Assembly (NCBI RefSeq): GCF_002979475.1
Contig: NZ_PCOY01000013.1
Coordinates: forward strand, 1 to 64,000
Length of the DNA: 64,000 nt
Origin: Microbacterium sp. MYb62
Lineage (GTDB): Bacteria > Actinomycetota > Actinomycetes > Actinomycetales > Microbacteriaceae
Direction of reading: 5' to 3'
Each line of letters starts with the position of its first letter. Positions within the stretch are counted from its first letter, which is position 1. Under the pieces are notes generated by a model. That model was not told where the DNA came from and searched no databases. It saw only the letters and a list, made by a program, of their open reading frames with translations. A program made the translations under genes and the position numbers. This document shows, one piece after another, positions 37,422 to 49,685 of this stretch.

Positions 37422-38999
37422 ATGCGGATCACGGGACTCGGCCACGCCGGGATGTTCATCGAGACGGTCGGCGGGAACATCATCTGCGACCCGGTCCTCG
37501 GACCCTCGTTCTACGGATCCTGGTTCCCGTTCCCGGACAACCGGGGCCTCGACTGGGAACGCTTCGGACGCGACGCCGACTTCCTCTGGATCTCGCACCG
37601 CCACCGCGACCACTTCGATCCGCGCCTCCTCGAGCGATACATCCGCAAGGACATCGAGGTGCTGCTCCCGGAGTATCCGACCGATGACCTCGAGAAGGAC
37701 ATCCGGGCCCTCGGCTACACGAACATCACCTACGCGCCGGCCGGTCAGGTGATCCAGCGCGGCGAGCTCAAGATGATGATCACGCCGCTGCGCGCTCCGA
37801 GCGACGGGCCCATCGGAGACTCCTCGCTGAGCGTCGACGACGGCACCGGATCGATGCTGAACCAGAACGACTCCCACCCGCTCGACCTCGAGAAGCTGCT
37901 CGATTTCGGAAAGCCCGACGCGTACTTCACCCAGGTGTCCGGCGCCATCTGGTGGCCCATGGTCTACGACCTGCCGCTCGACGCCAAGCAGAACTTCGCC
38001 CGCCTCAAGCGCGAGGCGCAGAACAAGCGCGCGATGTACTACATCGAGAAGGTCGACGCGCCGCACGTCTTCCCGATGGCGGGCCCGCCCATGTTCCTGC
38101 GCGACGACCTGTTCGACTTCAACGGCCTCGGCAAGAACGGCGAGTCGATCTTCACGGATCAGAAGCAGTTCCTCGCGCACATGAGGGAGCTCGCGCCGCA
38201 GTACGACGGGCAGCTCTTCATCCCCGGCACCGTGGTCACGGTCGAGGGCGGAGCCGTCACGAGCGAGCAGACGCTCTACACCGACGCCGAGATCGCGCAC
38301 ATCTTCGATGAGAAGTGGGACTACCTCGAGGAGCAGCGGGCGAGCCGTCAGCAGGAGATCCGCGACGAGGAGGCGTCTCGCGCCGAGATCATCCCGCCCG
38401 CCGAGATGCTCGAAGCGATCAAGAGCTGGTGGGAGCCGCTGCTGAAGAAGTCCCGCACGATCCGGCTCGGCGTCGGCGGGTGCGTGCGCTTCCGCATCGG
38501 CGACCTCGACATGGTCGTGGACTTCCCGCGTGCGAAGGTCCGCGAGTACGCGGGCGAGGAGTGCGTGTACTGGTACACGATCCCCGCCGACCTCGTCTCG
38601 ACCAACATCGTCGACCACGAGATCGACTGGTCGAACTCGATCTTCCTGTCGATGCAGTTCTCGGTGGGCCGCAGCGGCAAGTTCAACGAGTTCCTCACCA
38701 CGTTCCTCAAGTGCCTCTCGGTCGACCGCATCGAGTACGTCGAGAACTGGTACCAGGAGCAGACCGACCAGACCGAGGACGCCGAGATCGGCGACTGGGT
38801 CGTGCAGCGTCGCTGCCCGCACCTCCGTGCCGACCTCACTCGGACGGGCACGGTCGACGAGGACGGCATCCTCACGTGCAGCATGCATGACTGGAAGTGG
38901 GACCTGAAGACCGGTCGATGCCTGTCGACCGCCGGGCATGCGATCCGCTCCTCCAAGATCGACGACGTCACCGACCCCGTGCTCCAGGAGGCCAGCTGA
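37422..38999 (+). CDS. namH: UDP-N-acetylmuramic acid hydroxylase NamH (metallo-beta-lactamase fold plus Rieske domain)
   Basis: Hydroxylates the acetyl group of UDP-MurNAc to N-glycolyl, giving glycolylated murein. 525 residues, close to mycobacterial NamH. The MBL-fold N-terminal part has the metal motif SHRHRDHFD (HxHxDH at 59-64) and GHAGMFIE. The C-terminal Rieske centre has Cys465-x-His467 and Cys486-x2-His489 (RRCPHLRAD, CSMHDWKW). The identification rests on this rare MBL-Rieske pairing and on the known glycolyl-type peptidoglycan of Microbacterium. ggagg lies 6 nt before the ATG. Confidence 0.88.
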   Translation: MRITGLGHAGMFIETVGGNIICDPVLGPSFYGSWFPFPDNRGLDWERFGRDADFLWISHRHRDHFDPRLLERYIRKDIEVLLPEYPTDDLEKDIRALGYTNITYAPAGQVIQRGELKMMITPLRAPSDGPIGDSSLSVDDGTGSMLNQNDSHPLDLEKLLDFGKPDAYFTQVSGAIWWPMVYDLPLDAKQNFARLKREAQNKRAMYYIEKVDAPHVFPMAGPPMFLRDDLFDFNGLGKNGESIFTDQKQFLAHMRELAPQYDGQLFIPGTVVTVEGGAVTSEQTLYTDAEIAHIFDEKWDYLEEQRASRQQEIRDEEASRAEIIPPAEMLEAIKSWWEPLLKKSRTIRLGVGGCVRFRIGDLDMVVDFPRAKVREYAGEECVYWYTIPADLVSTNIVDHEIDWSNSIFLSMQFSVGRSGKFNEFLTTFLKCLSVDRIEYVENWYQEQTDQTEDAEIGDWVVQRRCPHLRADLTRTGTVDEDGILTCSMHDWKWDLKTGRCLSTAGHAIRSSKIDDVTDPVLQEAS

Positions 39000-39002
39000 C
39001 CT

Positions 39003-39031
39003 GTACCACCTCGGCGACGCGGTGGTACTCT
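39003..39031 (+). promoter_or_regulatory. vapBC promoter with overlapping inverted-repeat operator
   Basis: Perfect 8-bp inverted repeat GTACCACC (39003-39010) / GGTGGTAC (39021-39028), 10-nt spacer. The right arm overlaps a -10 TACTCT (39026-39031), which lies 6 nt before the ATG at 39038. This layout fits autorepression by the VapBC complex (inference from other TA systems). Confidence 0.55.
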
Positions 39032-39037
39032 AACGGC

Positions 39038-39295
39038 ATGCCCACAGCCTTGACGCGGATTCAGGTCACCCAGACCGCGCAGCTCCGCGGTGCACTCGAG
39101 CTCGCGGAGCAGGAGTGGCCCGGACTGCCGAAGTCCGAACTCGTCGCGAGGCTGGCGGCGCTGGGCGCCGAGACGCTCGCCGACAGGCGTTCGGTGAAGC
39201 GGGCGGCGCGACGAGCCGCACTGGAGGCGACCCGAGGAACGATCGCGTACCCTCCCGGCTACCTCGAAGACCTTCGGAAGGACTGGCCGGAGTGA
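39038..39295 (+). CDS. vapB: VapB-like antitoxin
   Basis: 85 residues: MPTALTRIQVTQTAQLRGAL begins a short ribbon-helix-helix-like DNA-binding part, then a basic/helical middle and a C-terminal tail GYLEDLRKDWPE suited to wrap the toxin. Its stop overlaps the PIN toxin gene by 4 bp (GTGA). The exact antitoxin family is uncertain; partner and operator support the call. Confidence 0.7.
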   Translation: MPTALTRIQVTQTAQLRGALELAEQEWPGLPKSELVARLAALGAETLADRRSVKRAARRAALEATRGTIAYPPGYLEDLRKDWPE

Positions 39296-39672
39296 TCGTC
39301 CTGGACGCCGGTGTGCTCATCGCACATCTTTCGGTGGATGATGCCCATCAGGACGCAGCGTTCGCGATCCTCGACACCGAGGAGGAGCTCCTGATCCATC
39401 CGCTGTCACTGGCGGAAGCTCTGATTCATCCTGCTCGCATGGGCACGGAGCGGGTCGACCTCGCGAAGATCGACTCCCTCGGGTTGCAGAGGCGCGAAGA
39501 GACCGTGGACGAAGCGGTGCGCATCGCGCGCCTGCGGGCAGCATCGTCGCTCAAGCTTCCGGATTGCGCCGTCCTGGTGACGGCGGAAGCCTTCGGCGCC
39601 ACACTCGCCACTTTCGATCGTCGCCTCGCCGACGTCGCCCGCGAACGCGGCGTCACTGTCGTCGGTGTCTGA
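39292..39672 (+). CDS. vapC: VapC-like PIN-domain toxin RNase
   Basis: 126 residues, GTG start. PIN-domain acids are all present: Asp5 (IVLDAGVLIAHL), Glu42 (SLAEALIHP), Asp91 (LPDCAVLVTAE) and Asp109 (TFDRRLAD). VapC toxins cut tRNA or rRNA when freed from VapB. The pair lies between namH and the pyrimidine operon, a plausible insertion point for a mobile stability module. Confidence 0.85.
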   Translation: MIVLDAGVLIAHLSVDDAHQDAAFAILDTEEELLIHPLSLAEALIHPARMGTERVDLAKIDSLGLQRREETVDEAVRIARLRAASSLKLPDCAVLVTAEAFGATLATFDRRLADVARERGVTVVGV

Positions 39673-39681
39673 TCGCTCCGA

Positions 39682-39687
39682 TAGACT
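39682..39687 (+). promoter_or_regulatory. -10 element of the pyrimidine operon
   Basis: TAGACT at 39682-39687; transcription would start near 39694, leaving a leader of about 48 nt that contains the PyrR-binding loop. Confidence 0.55.
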
Positions 39688-39710
39688 GAGATGACAAGCA
39701 ACCTTTAACA

Positions 39711-39726
39711 CCGTCCTGTGAGGCGG
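39711..39726 (+). promoter_or_regulatory. PyrR-binding RNA loop in the pyr leader
   Basis: CCGTCCTGTGAGGCGG forms a hairpin (CCG/CGG, then CC/GG) and matches the core UCCNGNGAGGY of known PyrR-binding loops. The ribosome site gggag (39731-39735) begins 4 nt after it. Binding of UMP-PyrR would hinder ribosome access, the translational mode described for Mycobacterium smegmatis pyr genes. Confidence 0.75.
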
Positions 39727-39741
39727 AGAAGGGAGCGGCCG

Positions 39742-40272
39742 ATGAGCATGCGCACCGTGCTGCACGAAGCCGACATCTCACGAGCGCTGACTCGAATCGC
39801 GCACGAGATCCTCGAATCCAATCGAGGAGCCGAGAACCTCGTCCTGCTGGGCATTCCGACCCGCGGCGTCACGCTCGCCCACCGCCTCGGCCTGCTGATC
39901 AGCGAGATCGCGCAGCAGTCCGTCCCGGTCGGCGCGCTCGATGTCACGCTGTTCCGCGACGACCTCGCCAAGCATCCGACCCGCTCACCGCAGCCCACCG
40001 AGATCCCGGTCGGCGGCATCGACGGCAAGACGGTCGTGCTCGTCGACGACGTGCTCTTCTCCGGCCGCAGCATCCGCGCCGCTCTCGACGCGATCCAGTC
40101 GATCGGCCGCCCCGCCGTGGTGCGCCTGGCGATCCTGGTCGATCGCGGGCACCGCGAGCTCCCGATCCGGCCGGACTTCATCGGCAAGAACATCCCCTCC
40201 GCCCGCACCGAGCGCGTCAACGTTCGCCTCCGCGAGAACGATGGCGCCGAGGAGGTGACGATCGGCGAATGA
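39742..40272 (+). CDS. pyrR: Bifunctional pyr operon regulatory protein / uracil phosphoribosyltransferase PyrR
   Basis: 176 residues from the ATG at 39742, 6 nt after gggag; an ATG at 39718 is in frame but lies inside the RNA loop. PRTase motif [32 protein letters not shown] and [19 protein letters not shown] are typical. Binds pyr mRNA when UMP is high and so controls its own operon. ATGA overlap with pyrB. Confidence 0.96.
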   Translation: MSMRTVLHEADISRALTRIAHEILESNRGAENLVLLGIPTRGVTLAHRLGLLISEIAQQSVPVGALDVTLFRDDLAKHPTRSPQPTEIPVGGIDGKTVVLVDDVLFSGRSIRAALDAIQSIGRPAVVRLAILVDRGHRELPIRPDFIGKNIPSARTERVNVRLRENDGAEEVTIGE

Positions 40273-41234
40273 GACACCTCCTCGACACCCGTACGCTCGA
40301 CAGGGCGACCGCCCTTCGCATCCTCGACGTCGCCGAAGACATGTCCGACACGCAATCGCGTGAGGTCAAGAAGCTCCCGACACTGCGCGGCAAGACGGTC
40401 GTGAACCTCTTCTTCGAGGACTCGACCCGCACGCGCATCTCCTTCGAGGCCGCAGCCAAGCGTCTGTCCGCCGACGTCATCAACTTCGCGGCGAAGGGCT
40501 CCAGCGTCTCGAAGGGAGAGAGCCTGAAGGACACCGCGCAGACGCTCGAGGCGATCGGCGCCGATGCTGTCGTCGTCCGCCATCCCGGCTCCGGTGCTCC
40601 GCAGACCCTCGCCACCAGCGGCTGGATCTCGGCCGGGGTGGTCAACGCCGGCGACGGCACCCACGAGCACCCGACGCAGGCCTTGCTCGATGCCTTCACC
40701 ATCCGCAAGCGCCGCTTCGGCGCCGAGAGCCGCGGTCGCGACCTCAGCGGTCTGCGCGTCGTGATCGTGGGCGATGTGCTGCACTCGCGGGTCGCCCGCT
40801 CCAACGTCTGGTTGCTCACCACGCTCGGTGCCGAGGTCACTCTGGTCGCACCGCCCACCCTGGTTCCGCAGAACGTCTCGCTCTGGCCGGTGCGGGTCGT
40901 GTATGACCTCGACCAGGCGTTGGCAGAAGACCCGGACGCGGTGATGATGCTGCGCATCCAGCTGGAACGGATGAACGCCGCATATTTCCCTACTGAGCGG
41001 GAGTATTCCCGTCGCTGGGGTCTGGACGCACGGCGTGTGGCAGGTCTTCCGGCAGGTAGCATTGTGATGCACCCCGGACCCATGAACCGGGGACTGGAGA
41101 TCTCCTCGGAAGCAGCCGATTCCCCCCGCTCGACGGTGCTGGAACAGGTCACGAACGGGGTATCCGTCCGCATGGCGGTGCTGTACCTGCTGCTGGCGGG
41201 AGAACGAGACGACGAACGAGGGGGAGACCTGTGA
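40269..41234 (+). CDS. pyrB: Aspartate carbamoyltransferase catalytic subunit
   Basis: 321 residues. Carbamoyl-phosphate loop [18 protein letters not shown], lysine loop [24 protein letters not shown] and the aspartate-binding [10 protein letters not shown]. No pyrI regulatory subunit, as usual in this operon type; control is by PyrR. Overlaps both neighbours by 4 bp. Confidence 0.97.
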   Translation: MRHLLDTRTLDRATALRILDVAEDMSDTQSREVKKLPTLRGKTVVNLFFEDSTRTRISFEAAAKRLSADVINFAAKGSSVSKGESLKDTAQTLEAIGADAVVVRHPGSGAPQTLATSGWISAGVVNAGDGTHEHPTQALLDAFTIRKRRFGAESRGRDLSGLRVVIVGDVLHSRVARSNVWLLTTLGAEVTLVAPPTLVPQNVSLWPVRVVYDLDQALAEDPDAVMMLRIQLERMNAAYFPTEREYSRRWGLDARRVAGLPAGSIVMHPGPMNRGLEISSEAADSPRSTVLEQVTNGVSVRMAVLYLLLAGERDDERGGDL

Positions 41235-42535
41235 ACGAGACCCTCGTCATCACCGGTGCGCAGCTTCTCGGTGCCGAGAGCGCCGACATCATCATCGAGG
41301 ACGGCCGGATCGCCGAGATCGGTACCGGCCTGAGCCGCTCCGGCGCTCGCGTCGTGGACGCGGCGGGACTCGTCGCGCTACCGGGCCTGGTCGACCTGCA
41401 CACGCATCTGCGGGAGCCGGGGTACGAGGCATCCGAGACGATCCTCACGGGAACGAGGGCGGCGGCCGCCGGTGGTTTCACCGCCGTCTTCGCGATGCCC
41501 AACACCTCGCCGGTCGCCGACACCGCGGGTGTCGTCGAGCAGGAGCTCGCGCTCGGAGAAGCGGCCGGCTACGCCACGGTGCAGCCCATCGGCGCCGTCA
41601 CCGTCGGCCAGAAGGGCGAGCGGCTCGCTGAACTGGGCGCGATGGCAACCTCGCGCGCGCAGGTCCGCGTCTTCAGCGACGACGGCTTCTGCGTGTTCGA
41701 TCCGCTCATCATGCGCCGCGCACTGGAGTACGTGAAGTCGTTCGACGGCGTCATCGCCCAGCACGCGCAGGACCCCCGCCTCACCGAGGGCGCGCAGATG
41801 AACGAGGGCATCGTGTCTGCGGAGCTGGGCCTCGCCGGCTGGCCCGCGGTCGCCGAGGAGTCGATCATCGCCCGCGACGTGTTGCTGGCCGAGCACGTCG
41901 GCTCGCGACTGCACGTCTGCCACCTCTCGACCGCCGGTTCCGTCGACATCATCCGGTGGGCGAAGAAGCGCGGCATCAATGTCACGGCCGAGGTCACCCC
42001 GCACCACCTGCTGCTGACCGATGAGCTCGTGCGCGGCTACGATGCGCGCTACAAGGTCAACCCGCCGCTGCGCCGGGAAGAGGATGTGCTCGCCGTGCGC
42101 GAGGGCCTCGCCGACGGCACGATCGACATCGTCGCCACCGACCACGCGCCGCATCCGAGTGAGCACAAGGCGTGCGAATGGCAGGCGGCGGCGAACGGCA
42201 TGGTCGGGCTGGAGAGTGCGCTCCGCGTCGTGCACCAGTCGATGGTGCAGACCGGCCTGCTCGAGTGGGCGGACATCGCGCGGGTGATGAGCGCGGCCCC
42301 CGCGCAGATCGGGCGCCTCGCCGGACACGGCACGCCGCTCGAAGTCGGGCAGCCGGCCCAGATCACTCTGTACGACGCCTCGGTCGACGGTGTCTTCACG
42401 GAAGCCGATCTCCACGGTCGCAGCGTGAACTCGCCGTATCTCGGACGCGCTCTGCCCGGACGGGTGGAGTACACGATCCACGGCGGCGTCCTCACGGTCG
42501 ACGGCGGCAGCGTCGTCGAGGAGCTCCGCGCATGA
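41231..42535 (+). CDS. pyrC: Dihydroorotase
   Basis: 434 residues, type I amidohydrolase (GTG start). Metal ligands [30 protein letters not shown] and the Asp in [13 protein letters not shown]. The C-terminal [11 protein letters not shown] is also typical. Cyclises carbamoyl-aspartate. Stop overlaps the membrane-protein gene by 4 bp. Confidence 0.96.
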   Translation: MNETLVITGAQLLGAESADIIIEDGRIAEIGTGLSRSGARVVDAAGLVALPGLVDLHTHLREPGYEASETILTGTRAAAAGGFTAVFAMPNTSPVADTAGVVEQELALGEAAGYATVQPIGAVTVGQKGERLAELGAMATSRAQVRVFSDDGFCVFDPLIMRRALEYVKSFDGVIAQHAQDPRLTEGAQMNEGIVSAELGLAGWPAVAEESIIARDVLLAEHVGSRLHVCHLSTAGSVDIIRWAKKRGINVTAEVTPHHLLLTDELVRGYDARYKVNPPLRREEDVLAVREGLADGTIDIVATDHAPHPSEHKACEWQAAANGMVGLESALRVVHQSMVQTGLLEWADIARVMSAAPAQIGRLAGHGTPLEVGQPAQITLYDASVDGVFTEADLHGRSVNSPYLGRALPGRVEYTIHGGVLTVDGGSVVEELRA

Positions 42536-43044
42536 GCGCTCGGGACCTCGCCGTCGCGATCACGATCGCGGTCGCGCTCCTGGTGCTGCTGGTCATGCTC
42601 CTCGCCTGGCGACGACGAATCCGCCGCGATTCCGTGTTCGCCGCCCCGCTGGGTGTGCCTGAGCACGCGGAGGTCTCCCGCCGCGACGAGGTGCTGTACG
42701 TGTCGACCACACGGCACGAGCAGCCGCTCGAGCGCCTCGCGGTGTCGCCTCTCGCGTATCGGGCCCGTGGCGAGCTCGCGCTCACGGATCGCGGTATCGC
42801 CCTCTGCCTCGACGGCACGCCGACGGTCTTCCTCGCGAACGACCGGCTCGTCGCCGTCGACCGCGCGACGGTCACGATCGACCGCGTCGTGGAGCCCGGT
42901 GGCCTCGTGCGCATCGCCTGGAACATCGACGACGACACGATCGTCGACAGCTACCTGCGCCTCGCCACCGGCGACCCCCAGAACCTCATCTCCGACCTGC
43001 AGCGGCTCGTCCCCGCCGCCCCCGACACAGGAGCAACGTCATGA
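42532..43044 (+). CDS. PH-like membrane protein between pyrC and carA
   Basis: 170 residues: one N-terminal helix ([19 protein letters not shown]) then a soluble ~130-residue domain of beta-strand character ([37 protein letters not shown]). A counterpart sits at the same place in Mycobacterium (Rv1382 position), usually annotated as a membrane or PH-like protein. Retained inside the operon by ATGA overlaps on both sides; role unknown. Confidence 0.8.
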   Translation: MSARDLAVAITIAVALLVLLVMLLAWRRRIRRDSVFAAPLGVPEHAEVSRRDEVLYVSTTRHEQPLERLAVSPLAYRARGELALTDRGIALCLDGTPTVFLANDRLVAVDRATVTIDRVVEPGGLVRIAWNIDDDTIVDSYLRLATGDPQNLISDLQRLVPAAPDTGATS

Positions 43045-44218
43045 CACTCTCGACAACCTCCGGGCAGGCCCCCGCGGCCCAGCTCCCCGACCCCGCCGTC
43101 CTCGTGCTGGAAGACGGCACCCGGCACACGGGCCGCGCCTACGGAGCCCGCGGACGCACCCTGGGCGAGGTCGTCTTCGCCACCGGCATGTCCGGCTACC
43201 AGGAGACGATCACCGATCCCTCGTATGCGGGACAGATCGTGCTGCAGACGGCGCCGCACATCGGCAACACCGGCATGAACGACGAGGACGCCGAATCGCG
43301 CCGCATCTGGGTCGCCGGCTACATCGTTCGCGACCCCTCCCGCGTCGTCTCGAACTGGCGTGCGAACGCCTCTCTCGACGATGTGCTCGTCGAGGACGGC
43401 GTCGTGGGGATCAGCGGCATCGACACCCGCTCGATCACCCGCCACATCCGCTCCGCCGGTTCGATGCGCGGCGGGATCTTCTCCGGTGCGGATGCCGCGC
43501 TCGACCCGGAGGAGCAGGTGCGCATCGTCCGCGAGGCACCCGAGATGGCAGGACGCAACCTGTCCGCCGAGGTTTCGGTCGACGTCGCGACCGTGACGAC
43601 GGCGATGGGGGAGCGGATCGGCAACCTCGCCGTGCTCGACCTCGGCGTGAAGCAGGCGACGATCGACAACCTCGCCGCCCGCGGGTTCGAGGTGCACGTG
43701 CTCCCGCAGAATGTGACGATCGACGAGATCCGCGCGATCGACCCGGTCGCCGTCTTCTATTCGAACGGTCCCGGTGATCCCGCAGCCTCCGGCGACCACG
43801 TCGACCTGCTCCGCTCGGTGCTCGACGACGGGCTCCCGTTCTTCGGGATCTGCTTCGGCAACCAGCTGCTCGGTCGTGCGCTGGGCCTCGGCACCTACAA
43901 GCTGCCCTTCGGGCACCGCGGCATCAACCAGCCGGTGCTGGACAAGCAGACGGGCAAGGTGGAGATCACCGCGCACAATCACGGCTTCGCGGTGGAGGCT
44001 CCGCTCGAGGGCACCTTCGACAGCCCGAACGGCTACGGCAAGGTCGAGGTCAGCCACGTCGGCCTCAACGACAACGTCGTCGAGGGACTCCGCGCCCTCG
44101 ACATCCCCGCCTTCTCGGTGCAGTACCACCCTGAGGCGGCAGCGGGCCCGCACGACGCCAACTACCTCTTCGACAGGTTCCGCGACCTGGTCATCGCAAG
44201 CCAGAAGGACTCCAAGTA

Positions 44219-44219
<1 letters not shown>
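43041..44219 (+). CDS. carA: Carbamoyl-phosphate synthase small (glutaminase) subunit
   Basis: 392 residues. N-terminal CarA domain ([20 protein letters not shown]), C-terminal class I glutaminase with the nucleophile in [12 protein letters not shown], the motif GHRGINQPV and the His-Glu in [11 protein letters not shown]. Delivers ammonia to CarB for both arginine and pyrimidine routes. Shares one base with carB. Confidence 0.98.
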
Positions 44220-47502
<3,283 letters not shown>

Positions 47503-47506
<4 letters not shown>

Positions 47507-48366
47507 GCCAACGGTTCGGCGAGCGGGTCCGAACCGCGCTCCGCACGCGGGGCCCGCTCTGCGTCGGCATCGACCCCCACGCCGCGCTGCTCGCGGCGTG
47601 GGGGCTGACCGACGACGCACAGGGCGTCCGCGAGTTCGGCCTGCGCACCGTCGAGGCGGCGTCCGGCGCAGTCGGTGTCGTCAAGCCCCAGGTCTCGTTC
47701 TTCGAGCGCTTCGGATCGCAGGGCATCGCGGCACTCGAAGACGTGCTCGCCGCCGCCCGCGCGGCCGGGCTGATCGTCATCGCCGATGCCAAGCGCGGTG
47801 ACATCGGCTCGACGATGGATGACTACGCCCGCGCCTGGCTCACCCCCGGAACCCCGCTGGAAGCCGATGCGCTCACCGTGAATCCGTTTCTCGGCGTCGG
47901 CGCGCTCGACGGGGCATTCGCCCTCGCGGAGCAGCACGGCAAGGGACTGTTCGTGCTCGCCGCGACCAGCAACCCCGAGGCCGAGGGCCTGCAGCGCTCC
48001 ACCGGCGCGACCGGATCGACGGTGTCGGCGTCGATCATCTCCGAAGTCTCTGCGCGCAATGAGGCCTCTGCGCGAAATGCCGCGTCGTCCACGGCGGGGG
48101 AGTGGGGGAGCTTCGGCTTCGTCATCGGCGCGACCGTCGACTGGGCCGCGGCGGGTATCGCACCCTTCGCGCCCGCAGCCCCCATCCTCGCTCCCGGCTT
48201 CGGCGCCCAGGGCGCGGAACCGGCCGACCTTCGGCCGCGCTTCGGCGAGATGGCCGACGCGGTGATCGCGAGCGAGAGCCGCAGCATCCTCTCCGCCGGT
48301 CCCGCCGACCTGGCGGAGGCCATCTCGACCCGCTCCGCCGAGTACCTCGAGGTGGCCGGTGTCTAA
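47503..48366 (+). CDS. pyrF: Orotidine 5'-phosphate decarboxylase (type 2)
   Basis: 287 residues. Type 2 family: [28 protein letters not shown], catalytic [17 protein letters not shown] with the Lys, and [15 protein letters not shown]. Residues ~175-205 hold a variable insert with a short duplication ([12 protein letters not shown]). Closes the pyrimidine block; stop overlaps gmk by 8 bp. Confidence 0.96.
48043..48078 (+). repeat. 18-bp tandem duplication within pyrF
   Basis: Two imperfect 18-nt copies (48043-48060, 48061-48078; 14-15 of 18 bases alike) encode EVSARN and EASARN in a surface-type loop not conserved in the family. Confidence 0.6.
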
Positions 48367-49270
48367 GACGCAGCGAACGGTTCCCGATGTCGACAGGGCC
48401 GCTGCCGCGCGCCGCGCCGTGGAGCGCCGCCGGGCCAGAGCCTCGGTCAAGCGCGACCTCGCGATGCGGGTGGTGACGCCGCAGGCCGTCCTGCACCGCG
48501 CCACGGAGGATGCCGATTCCGTCGAGGGGTCGATGCGGATCACCGATTTCCTGGTCGCTCTCCCGGCGATCGGCGCCGGTAAGCGCGACCGCGTCCTGGA
48601 GGAACTCCAGATCTCCCCGGTCAAGCGGCTCGGCGGGCTCGGCGCCCGACAGCGCCGGGTCTTGGAGGCCTGGCTCGACTCGCGCTTCCCGGTACCCGCT
48701 CCTCGAGGGGCACGGAGTCGTCTGCTCGTGCTCGCCGGTCCCACGGCCGTGGGCAAGGGCACGGTCGCCGCGCACATCCGCGAGAACAACCCGGAGATCC
48801 ACCTGTCGGTGTCGGCGACCACACGTCCGCCGCGTCCCGGAGAGATCGACGGCGTGCACTACTACTTCGTCGACGACGCCGAGTTCGACCGGCTGATCGC
48901 CGACGACGAGCTTCTCGAGTACGCGGTGGTGCACAACCGCTCGCGCTACGGGACGCCCCGCGCCCCGATCGACGCTGCATTGGCCGAAGGCAAGACCGTC
49001 CTTCTGGAGATCGACCTGCAGGGCGCACGCCAGGTGCGCCGGGCCGAACCCGCCGCGACGCTCATCTTCCTGCTGCCGCCGAGCTGGGACGAACTCGTGC
49101 ATCGACTGGTCGGTCGCGGCACGGAAGAGGCAGAGGAACGGGCAAGGCGACTGCGCACCGCGAAGGTGGAACTCGCCGCCCAGAACGAGTTCGATCACCT
49201 CATCGTGAACGAGGACGTCGCCACTGCGGCCCGCGAGGTCGTAGAATTGTCTTCAAGCTCTGCGCGCTGA
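48359..49270 (+). CDS. gmk: Guanylate kinase with N-terminal actinobacterial integration-host-factor (mIHF) domain
   Basis: 303 residues, about 100 more than a usual Gmk. Residues ~15-110 match mIHF: a basic helix ([15 protein letters not shown]), then [20 protein letters not shown] and [20 protein letters not shown], the S13-like helix-two-turn-helix nucleic-acid part. Guanylate kinase follows: P-loop GPTAVGKGT (127-135), [19 protein letters not shown] for GMP binding, and [14 protein letters not shown]. In mycobacteria mihF and gmk are neighbouring separate genes; here one frame without a stop covers both. GTG start, 8-bp overlap with pyrF. Confidence 0.9.
   Translation: MSKTQRTVPDVDRAAAARRAVERRRARASVKRDLAMRVVTPQAVLHRATEDADSVEGSMRITDFLVALPAIGAGKRDRVLEELQISPVKRLGGLGARQRRVLEAWLDSRFPVPAPRGARSRLLVLAGPTAVGKGTVAAHIRENNPEIHLSVSATTRPPRPGEIDGVHYYFVDDAEFDRLIADDELLEYAVVHNRSRYGTPRAPIDAALAEGKTVLLEIDLQGARQVRRAEPAATLIFLLPPSWDELVHRLVGRGTEEAEERARRLRTAKVELAAQNEFDHLIVNEDVATAAREVVELSSSSAR
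49242..49247 (+). promoter_or_regulatory. -10 element of rpoZ inside the end of gmk
   Basis: TAGAAT at 49242-49247; predicted start near 49254 and an 80-nt leader with aggaggt before the rpoZ ATG. Confidence 0.4.
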
Positions 49271-49335
49271 GCGTCTTCGCGCGCCTTTCGCACCGTCTTC
49301 GCGACGATCCCGTCGCCTGATCAGGAGGTCTCACC

Positions 49336-49590
49336 ATGGCCGGACACAACAACGGCATCATCGATCCCCCCATCGACAACCTGCTCGACCGCGTCGACTC
49401 GAAGTACGAGCTCGTCATCTACGCCGCCAAGCGTGCGCGTCAGATCAACGACTACTACTCCGACCTGCACGAGGGAAACCTCTTCGACAACGTCGGCCCG
49501 CTCGTTGACTCCTCCGTCGAGGACAAGCCGCTGACCATCGCGCTGCACGAGATCAACGAGGACAAGCTCCGCCTGCGTCACGCAGAGTGA
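49336..49590 (+). CDS. rpoZ: DNA-directed RNA polymerase omega subunit
   Basis: 84 residues: [32 protein letters not shown], then the C-terminal [18 protein letters not shown]. Clamps beta' and helps assembly. Strong ribosome site aggaggt, 7 nt before the ATG. Gene order gmk-rpoZ is conserved. Confidence 0.96.
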   Translation: MAGHNNGIIDPPIDNLLDRVDSKYELVIYAAKRARQINDYYSDLHEGNLFDNVGPLVDSSVEDKPLTIALHEINEDKLRLRHAE

Positions 49591-49597
49591 TATTCGA

Positions 49598-49630
49598 GAC
49601 CGCGCCTCCCACCTTGTCGGAGGCGCGGTC
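49598..49630 (+). terminator. Stem-loop after rpoZ (probable terminator)
   Basis: Perfect 12-bp GC-rich stem (49598-49609 with 49619-49630) and a 9-nt loop, 7 bp after the rpoZ stop. No T tract follows, so termination may be partial. Confidence 0.6.
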
Positions 49631-49676
49631 CAGAATGGGTGCAATGCCCCTCCTTCCGCCCGTCCCCGTTCTGGAG
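49630..49676 (+). promoter_or_regulatory. metK leader hairpin touching the ribosome site
   Basis: A second stem of 10 pairs (49630-49639 with 49665-49674, one G-U) around a 25-nt loop; its 3' arm runs into ggag (49673-49676), the metK ribosome site. It competes with the preceding stem for base 49630. A -10-like CAGAAT sits at 49631-49636. Possible regulation by occlusion of the ribosome site; no known SAM riboswitch class is recognised. Confidence 0.35.
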
Positions 49677-49685
49677 AATCGATGA
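49644..49685 (+). CDS. Possible 13-codon leader peptide before metK
   Basis: ATG at 49644 opens a frame [13 protein letters not shown] ending in TGA at 49683-49685, overlapping the metK ATG (49682) in an ATGA junction. It starts 7 nt after the CAGAAT at 49631-49636, the spacing seen for the leaderless-type gene lgt. Whether it is translated is unknown; chance cannot be excluded. Confidence 0.25.
   Translation: MPLLPPVPVLENR

Noticed and set aside
49591..49681. Known SAM riboswitch upstream of metK
   Set aside because: The region is too short and lacks the multi-helix core of SAM-I, SAM-II or SAM-IV classes; only two simple stems are seen.
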